A stretch of DNA of 18,439 nt. It comes from Chloroflexota bacterium (GTDB lineage: Bacteria > Chloroflexota > Limnocylindria > Limnocylindrales > CSP1-4). Position 1 is the stretch's first letter. Each line of letters starts with the position of its first letter. This document shows positions 13,850 through 18,439 of the stretch, one piece after another. Location: contig JAJYJR010000039.1 in NCBI GenBank assembly GCA_021789355.1, positions 1 to 18,439 on the forward strand. Direction: 5' to 3'. A program made the translations under genes and the position numbers. Under the pieces are notes generated by a model that was given only the letters and a program-made list of their open reading frames with translations, had not been told where the DNA came from and ran no database searches.

Positions 13850-15319
13850 ATGGCCATCAGGACCGCTCGGCGGTCGGACGGGAAGCTCTTCATTGACGGT
13901 GCCCACGCTGACGCCTCCTCGGGCAAGGTCGCTCCGGTCACCGAGAAGGCCACGGGGCGACAGATCGGCAGCTTCGCCGTTGCTGGACGGGCGGATCTCG
14001 ACAGGGCTGCCCACGCCGCGCGATCATCGCAGACAGCTTGGGCGAGCGCGAGCTACGAGGAGAGGGCGGGGCTCCTGCGCCGGGTCGCGGCACTTATCGA
14101 GGAACGAGCGGACGAGATCGCTGACGTCATCGTGCGTGAGACGGGCGCGATCCGCGGTAAGGCAGGGTACGAGGTTCACGCGAGCCTCAACGAGCTGTAT
14201 GAGGCGGCCGCCCTTGCATCACGCGCGACGGGCGAGATCGTCCCATCGGCGAACACGGGCAAGCTCAACATCGTCCAGCGGATCCCCGTAGGCGTCGTGG
14301 CAGTGATCACGCCGTGGAACTTTCCGTTCATCCTGGGGTTCCGTGCCGTTGCGCCTGCGCTTGCCCTCGGCAACACGGTCGTTCTGAAGCCGGCCTCGCT
14401 GACGCCCATCTGCGGTGGTCAGCTCTTTGGCGAGTTGTTCGAGGCAGCCGGTGCACCGGCCGGCATCATCAATGTCATAACCGGCTCGGGCCCCGAGGTC
14501 GGAGAGCCGCTGGCGTCTCACCCGGATGTCAACATGATCCACCTGACGGGCTCAACCGAGGTCGGGGTTCGGATGGCCGAGATCGCGGCACACAGCCTCA
14601 AGAAGGTCAGCCTCGAGCTGGGGGGAAACAACGCGTTGGTCGTTCTTGACGATGCCGACGTGGAGACAGCGAGCATGATCGGCGCCTGGTCGAGCTGGCA
14701 CTACCAGGGGCAGACCTGCATTACGGCTAGTCGCCAGATTGTGATGCGCTCCATCGCCGACCGATACGTGGACGCGCTAGCGAGGCGCGCGCACGCGATC
14801 GTCGTCGGCGATCCGTCGACCGACACCGTGGGCCTTGGGCCCATGATCAGCGAGACACAGCGCGACCATGCGCACGGTCTCGTGCAGGCGTCCATAGCGG
14901 CGGGCGCTACCCTCGTCGAGGGCGGCACCTACGATGGATTGTTCTACCGACCCACGGTCCTGCACCATGTCACCCCTGACATGCCGGCTTACACAGAGGA
15001 GATCTTTGGGCCCGTCGCGCCAGTCACTGTCGTGGACACCGAGGAGGAGGCGCTGGAGCTTACGAATGCGACTCCCTACGGCTTGGTGAACGCGGTCTAC
15101 ACGGGAGACATCGCCCGCGGTTTCGCGTTCGCCGAGAAGGTGCGCTCTGGGATGGTGCACGTCAACGACGCGACACCCCTCGATGAGGCGCATGTGCCAT
15201 TCGGGGGCGTCGGCATGTCTGGAATGGGAGGTCGCTCGGGCGGCGACGCGAATCTCGAAGAGTTTACGGAGCGGCGCTGGATCAGCATCCAGCGGACGCC
15301 GGTCCAATACCCGTACTAG
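13850..15319 (+). CDS. NAD(P)-dependent aldehyde dehydrogenase
   Basis: 489 residues from ATG 13850, preceded by GAAAGGGAAG. The normal ALDH superfamily length and all key residues are present: N157 (TPWNFPF), the general base E256 (SLELGGNN), nucleophile C290 (GQTCITA) and E384 (EEIFGPV). The C-terminal oligomerisation tail is intact. The sequence style is close to benzaldehyde or vanillin-type dehydrogenases and to sugar-derived aldehyde dehydrogenases, so the substrate may be an aromatic aldehyde or an aldehyde released from a sugar pathway. It is the first gene of the rightward group, with the LacI-like operator just upstream. A hairpin follows its stop at once, which may reduce expression of the next gene. 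Confidence 0.93.
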   Translation: MAIRTARRSDGKLFIDGAHADASSGKVAPVTEKATGRQIGSFAVAGRADLDRAAHAARSSQTAWASASYEERAGLLRRVAALIEERADEIADVIVRETGAIRGKAGYEVHASLNELYEAAALASRATGEIVPSANTGKLNIVQRIPVGVVAVITPWNFPFILGFRAVAPALALGNTVVLKPASLTPICGGQLFGELFEAAGAPAGIINVITGSGPEVGEPLASHPDVNMIHLTGSTEVGVRMAEIAAHSLKKVSLELGGNNALVVLDDADVETASMIGAWSSWHYQGQTCITASRQIVMRSIADRYVDALARRAHAIVVGDPSTDTVGLGPMISETQRDHAHGLVQASIAAGATLVEGGTYDGLFYRPTVLHHVTPDMPAYTEEIFGPVAPVTVVDTEEEALELTNATPYGLVNAVYTGDIARGFAFAEKVRSGMVHVNDATPLDEAHVPFGGVGMSGMGGRSGGDANLEEFTERRWISIQRTPVQYPY

Positions 15320-15357
15320 CGCGAACGCTTGCGCCACCTGCTGGCAGAGCGTTCGCG
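15320..15357 (+). terminator. Hairpin directly after the aldehyde dehydrogenase gene
   Basis: CGCGAACGCT (15320-15329) pairs perfectly with AGCGTTCGCG (15348-15357); a further GCCA/TGGC pair closes the inner loop. It starts on the base after the TAG stop. There is no U-tract, so it may act as a partial terminator or as an mRNA 3' stabiliser within the operon. The remaining 86 nt to the next gene show only its ribosome site. Confidence 0.65.
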
Positions 15358-15443
15358 GCCGAAGTCCCGGCGGCAATGCATCGACGCACTCGAGGATGGT
15401 CAGGGCGTCGGAAGAGGAATAACGATACGGACGAGGAGACAGG

Positions 15444-17087
15444 ATGGCCGAAGCACAGCATGCCGCAGTGGCAACGCCGCCGCGGCATGCAGACGTCCTG
15501 ATCATCGGCGCCGGCGCATCCGGATCAGTCGCGGCCAAGACCTTGGGCGAGGCGGGGTTCCGGGTTGTCTGTCTCGAGCAGGGCGACTGGCCCGACTACG
15601 AGCTGGCCCGAGCCGACAAGCCGGACTATGAACTCACGCAGGGGCGCGACTGGAACTGGAATCCCATCACACGTAAGTGGCCGGGTGACTACCCCATCGA
15701 CGAATCCCAGTCGGACATCACGGCGCTCATGTTCAACGGCGTTGGTGGTGGCACGGTTATGTACGCGGCGCATTGGCAGCGCAGCATGCCCTCCGACTTC
15801 CGCGTGCGGACTCTCGACGGCGTGGGGGACGACTGGCCGCTCACGTATGAGGACCTACGCCCGTACTACGAGCGGGTGGAGGTTGACATGGGCATCTCCG
15901 GTCTGGACGGCGACACGGCGTTCCCCCCCGGACCAGGGTGGCCCAATCCCCCCTCACCACTCGGCGTCGCCGGCAGACTCGTGGCGCGGGCGCACAACCA
16001 GCTCGGCTGGCACTGGTGGCCCGGCCCGAATGCGATCGCCACGCGCGCCACGGCTCATCTCAAGGCATGCGCGCGTCGCGGAACTTGCCTTTGGGGCTGC
16101 AGCGAGAAGGCCAAGGCATCGTTCGACCTGACCCACTGGCCGGATGCGCTGAAGCACGGGGTTGAGCTGCGCACGCGCTCACGGGTGCGTCGTCTCCTCG
16201 CGGAGAGCGACGGCCGGATTCGCGGGGCCGAGTTCGTGGACGCCGACGGCCACGAGTTCATCCAAACGGCAGATGTCACCATAATGGCCGCGAACGGCAT
16301 CGGCACGCCGCGCCTGCTACTGGCTTCAGCGACCGATCGGTACCCCGAAGGATTGGCGAACTCGTCCGGCCTGGTCGGCAAGCGGCTAATGATGCACCCG
16401 TTCAGCACCGTCGTCGGGCTATTCGACCAGGACCTCCGGAGTTGGGAGGGACCCTGGGGACAGTCAATCCACTCGCTGGAGTTCTACGAAACAGACACGC
16501 GGCGCGGGTTTGTCCGGGGTGCGAAGTGGGGCCTGCAACCGAGCGGCGGCCCGGTCTCGATGACGCGGACGTATCCGTTTGGCGACAACCCGATCTGGGG
16601 AGAGAACTTCCACGAAAACATCCGCAAGCGGCTTGGCCGTTCTGCGATGTGGGGGATTATCGCCGAGGATCTGCCGGACGAGCGGAATCGGGTCGAACTG
16701 CACCCAGAATTGAAGGATGCCGCCGGGGTGCCAGCCGCGAAGATACTCTACCGAGCGGACGAGAACTCGGAGCGGCTCGTCGCCTTCCACCAAGCTCGTG
16801 CCGCGGAATCGCTGCGGACTGCCGGGGCGTACGAAGTCATCGTCGCCCCGTTTATTCGAGAGACCGGCTGGCACACGCTGGGCACTGCAAAGATGGGGGA
16901 TGACCCCCGCACCGCCGTCGTGGACAGCTTTGGACAATCTTACGATCACCCGAACCTTTACATTATCGACGGCAGTGTCTTCCCCACATCAACCGGCATG
17001 AATCCGACAGCAACCATCGCGGCGGTGGCGCTGCGGGCCTCGGAGCACTTGATCGCCGGGCGTCGGAACCAGGCGGTGGCACGATGA
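15444..17087 (+). CDS. GMC-family FAD-dependent oxidoreductase (sugar/glycoside dehydrogenase type)
   Basis: 547 residues from ATG 15444, with GAGGAGA at 15433-15439. An N-terminal FAD Rossmann fold shows DVLIIGAGASGSVAAKTLGE and VVCLEQGDW. The GMC flavin-binding stretch is NGVGGGTVMYAAHWQRS. The C-terminal domain carries the catalytic pair H477 (GWHTLGTAKMG) and N520 (GMNPTATIAA). No Tat or Sec signal is present, so it should act in the cytoplasm. The gene overlaps its small-subunit gene by ATGA. GMC plus small subunit is the layout of FAD glucose, gluconate and glycoside 3-dehydrogenases. The enzyme probably oxidises a sugar hydroxyl and passes electrons to an acceptor not encoded here; no cytochrome c subunit gene is seen. 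Confidence 0.92.
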   Translation: MAEAQHAAVATPPRHADVLIIGAGASGSVAAKTLGEAGFRVVCLEQGDWPDYELARADKPDYELTQGRDWNWNPITRKWPGDYPIDESQSDITALMFNGVGGGTVMYAAHWQRSMPSDFRVRTLDGVGDDWPLTYEDLRPYYERVEVDMGISGLDGDTAFPPGPGWPNPPSPLGVAGRLVARAHNQLGWHWWPGPNAIATRATAHLKACARRGTCLWGCSEKAKASFDLTHWPDALKHGVELRTRSRVRRLLAESDGRIRGAEFVDADGHEFIQTADVTIMAANGIGTPRLLLASATDRYPEGLANSSGLVGKRLMMHPFSTVVGLFDQDLRSWEGPWGQSIHSLEFYETDTRRGFVRGAKWGLQPSGGPVSMTRTYPFGDNPIWGENFHENIRKRLGRSAMWGIIAEDLPDERNRVELHPELKDAAGVPAAKILYRADENSERLVAFHQARAAESLRTAGAYEVIVAPFIRETGWHTLGTAKMGDDPRTAVVDSFGQSYDHPNLYIIDGSVFPTSTGMNPTATIAAVALRASEHLIAGRRNQAVAR

Positions 17088-17539
17088 GCGGACAGAAGAT
17101 GGCCATCGACGATCGAGCAAGGGCAACGTTCGCTGGATTGGCCGATGCGCTGATCCCGGCCGCCGACGGCATGCCGTCGGCGAGCCAAGCCGGGGCGGCG
17201 GGCAGGTGGCTCGACGCGGTGCTCGAGTCTCGGCCGGACCTGGCCGAACCCTTGCTCGCGCTCATGCGGCGGCTTGAGGGAAGCGATCCCCGTGAAGCTG
17301 TTGCAGACCTTCAGACGCATGACCCAGCGGCGTTCGGAGTGCTGGCTGAGATCATCCCGAACGCGTACTTCATGAACCCTGACGTGCGCGCGCGCGTGGG
17401 ATATCCAGGTCAGGTTGGTCTCGAAGTTGACACCACGTGGCCACCCGACTGGCTGGACCTTCTCGAACCGGTCATCGAGCGCGGGCCTATCTACCGTGAC
17501 CCGGCTGCACATGCAGGGCGCGATATAGCTCGCGGCTGA
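17084..17539 (+). CDS. Small subunit of GMC dehydrogenase (gluconate 2-dehydrogenase subunit 3-like)
   Basis: 151 residues from ATG 17084, overlapping the GMC stop as ATGA, so translation is coupled. The helical protein has the typical opening FAGLADALIPAADGMPSASQAG and a later ADLQTHDPAAFGVLAEIIPNAYFMNPDVRARVGYPG segment (shown in two parts in the gene, about residues 78-115). In related enzymes this subunit helps fold or stabilise the FAD subunit and often carries a Tat signal used by both. Here no twin-arginine signal is visible, which agrees with a cytoplasmic complex. The length is normal to slightly short. Identification rests on position and pattern, since the family is poorly conserved. 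Confidence 0.78.
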   Translation: MSGQKMAIDDRARATFAGLADALIPAADGMPSASQAGAAGRWLDAVLESRPDLAEPLLALMRRLEGSDPREAVADLQTHDPAAFGVLAEIIPNAYFMNPDVRARVGYPGQVGLEVDTTWPPDWLDLLEPVIERGPIYRDPAAHAGRDIARG

Positions 17540-17564
17540 CGCTCGCGGCGAGTTGGCGACAGGC

Positions 17565-17576
17565 TGATCCGGATCA
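17565..17576. promoter_or_regulatory. 12-bp palindrome TGATCCGGATCA before the PPOX gene
   Basis: A perfect palindrome 23 bp before the start codon at 17599. A similar shorter one, TGATCGGATCA, lies at 13644-13654 upstream of the aldehyde dehydrogenase gene. The shared half-site TGATC may be an operator for a common regulator, or chance in GC-rich DNA. Confidence 0.3.
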
Positions 17577-17598
17577 CCACGGGTCATCCGCAGCATCT

Positions 17599-17994
17599 GT
17601 GCCTAGGTCACTGACGCCCCAGCTACGCGCTTGGCTGAGGCGCAGGCCGCGCTATCCGGTGCTGGCGACGATCGGTCCAACTGGGATGCCAAGTCTTTCC
17701 GTCATCTGGGCCATGCTCCTCGATGACGATCGGGTGCTCATGAACACGCGGCAGGACCGGCAGAAGGCCGCGAACTTGCGGCGCGATCCTCGAGCGAGCC
17801 TGTGCTTCGAGGACGGGTACGTCTACGTGACCCTTGAGGGTCGCGTCGCGATGTACCCGGACCCCGATCTTGCCGACATCAAACAGCTGTGCGCGTACTA
17901 CCGAGATGACAAGGACTTCTCCGGCCAGCAGGGAGAGCGGGTCAGCCTGCTGCTGTCGATCGAGCGGGTGCTGGTGCACCTTGATCGACTCTGA
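17599..17994 (+). CDS. PPOX-class split-barrel flavin/F420-dependent oxidoreductase-like protein
   Basis: 131 residues from GTG 17599; no strong ribosome site is visible, so the start is provisional. The fold signatures are YPVLATIGPTGMPSLSVIWAMLLDDDRVLMNT, i.e. the first three strands of the pyridoxamine-phosphate-oxidase-like split barrel (residues ~18-50). RQKAANLRRDPRASLCF follows, and then the YVYVTLEGRVAM strand. The length matches small PPOX or F420-dependent reductases of Actinomycetota and Chloroflexota. It may reduce a small molecule using F420H2 or FMN, but a pathway role here is not shown. It is 60 nt after the small-subunit gene and probably in the same transcript, ending before the strong hairpin at 18026-18048. 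Confidence 0.85.
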   Translation: MPRSLTPQLRAWLRRRPRYPVLATIGPTGMPSLSVIWAMLLDDDRVLMNTRQDRQKAANLRRDPRASLCFEDGYVYVTLEGRVAMYPDPDLADIKQLCAYYRDDKDFSGQQGERVSLLLSIERVLVHLDRL

Positions 17995-18025
17995 GATGAG
18001 AGGCTGCGGAGGGGCGGGACGCAGG

Positions 18026-18048
18026 CGACGGAGCAGCCTGCTCCGTCG
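18026..18048. terminator. Strong hairpin between the PPOX gene and the LacI remnant
   Basis: CGACGGAGCA (18026-18035) and TGCTCCGTCG (18039-18048) form a perfect 10-bp stem with a 3-nt loop, 32 nt after the PPOX stop and in the convergent gap. It probably serves as the terminator of the rightward operon and possibly of the minus-strand regulator as well. No clear U-tract follows. Confidence 0.7.
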
Positions 18049-18053
18049 GCCCC

Positions 18054-18439
18054 GCTTGGCTGGACGAACACGGCCGTCGAGCCGCGCACTACGACGTCGG
18101 CAGTGAGGTGGACGATGCGACCCTGGCCTCCAGGCGGCGTCATGGCGAACTGCATGAGCCCGGCGGCCCATCTCCGACGGCCAACATGTCGTTGGCCGCG
18201 AAGACCGCTGTGAAGGCGACCTTGGAGTCGATCAGCCGACTGCATGACCCGTACGCGCCATCGCGGCTGAAGTCGCTGCTCACGACGAGTGCCGGATCGG
18301 GCTGGATCCCGTATGCGAGTGATAGCGTGAAACGGACCCACCCAGGGGGCGCAACGATCGGGTAAAGCAGGACCACCTTGACCCTCTCACCATCCAGTAC
18401 GGTGCCGGTGATTGAAGCCGCAGCCGCCCTGGAGGAAAG
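18054..18439 (-). pseudogene. LacI/GalR-family regulator remnant (partial at window edge)
   Basis: On the minus strand the frame entering from 18439 gives VRFTLSLAYGIQPDPALVV, then SSDFSRDGAYGS and FTAVFAANDMLAVG. This is the effector-binding core of LacI regulators (normally ...GI..DP.LVV..DFS..GGY... AVFAANDMMA.G). The frame then leaves the family and stops at 18140. In another frame 18113-18054 encodes VHLTADVVVRGSTAVF, the usual C-terminal LVVRGST segment. The ~50 residues normally between them (VP.DV.VVGFDD... PPLTTVRQ) are missing, so a deletion with frameshift has broken the gene. The DNA-binding N-terminus would lie to the right of the window and may still exist. It probably once controlled the adjacent sugar operons. 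Confidence 0.72.

Overview
The window is a high-GC bacterial segment. Codon third positions are strongly G/C, GTG and TTG starts are frequent, and genes overlap by ATGA. Together with the lipobox followed by an Ala/Pro/Ser linker, this suggests a Terrabacteria lineage, Chloroflexota or Actinomycetota. I lean weakly to Chloroflexota but the sequence alone does not prove it. I saw no rRNA, tRNA or CRISPR array.

Left part (1-4835) is a mobile-element zone. It begins with the 3' part of an IS110-family transposase cut by the window edge, then a small one-helix membrane protein (944-1192). A complete IS21-family element (1590-4330; istA, istB, several terminal repeats, 6-bp target duplication CCAGCC) sits in the remains of a cyclic-nucleotide-binding-domain gene. 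The two recognisable pieces of that domain lie on opposite strands, so the locus was rearranged as well as interrupted. 4389-4835 holds no convincing gene.

Middle part (13119 down to 4836, minus strand) is one long sugar-uptake and catabolism operon. In transcription order it encodes a ribose-type ABC ATPase (two NBDs), a permease, a lipoprotein sugar-binding protein, a TIM-barrel isomerase/epimerase, a small protein of unknown role, a D-psicose/tagatose-3-epimerase-like protein, a third TIM-barrel isomerase, and a Gfo/Idh/MocA NAD(P)-dependent dehydrogenase. Several junctions are ATGA or TTGA stop/start overlaps. A perfect 17-bp stem separates the binding-protein gene from the enzyme genes and probably sets their ratio.

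Right part (13850-17994, plus strand) is divergent from the operon. It encodes an aldehyde dehydrogenase, a GMC-family FAD oxidoreductase overlapping a gluconate-2-dehydrogenase-subunit-3-like small subunit, and a split-barrel PPOX-type flavin/F420 protein. The ~730-bp intergenic region carries a TTGACA box and LacI-like palindromes. A damaged LacI-family regulator remnant lies on the minus strand at the right edge.

The combination of sugar ABC importer, Gfo/Idh/MocA dehydrogenase, three TIM-barrel isomerases, GMC dehydrogenase with small subunit and ALDH resembles known systems that oxidise glycosides at C3 and then isomerise or cleave the 3-keto product. I propose this locus is such a pathway for an unidentified sugar, glycoside or inositol-like substrate. 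That role is inference from gene content.
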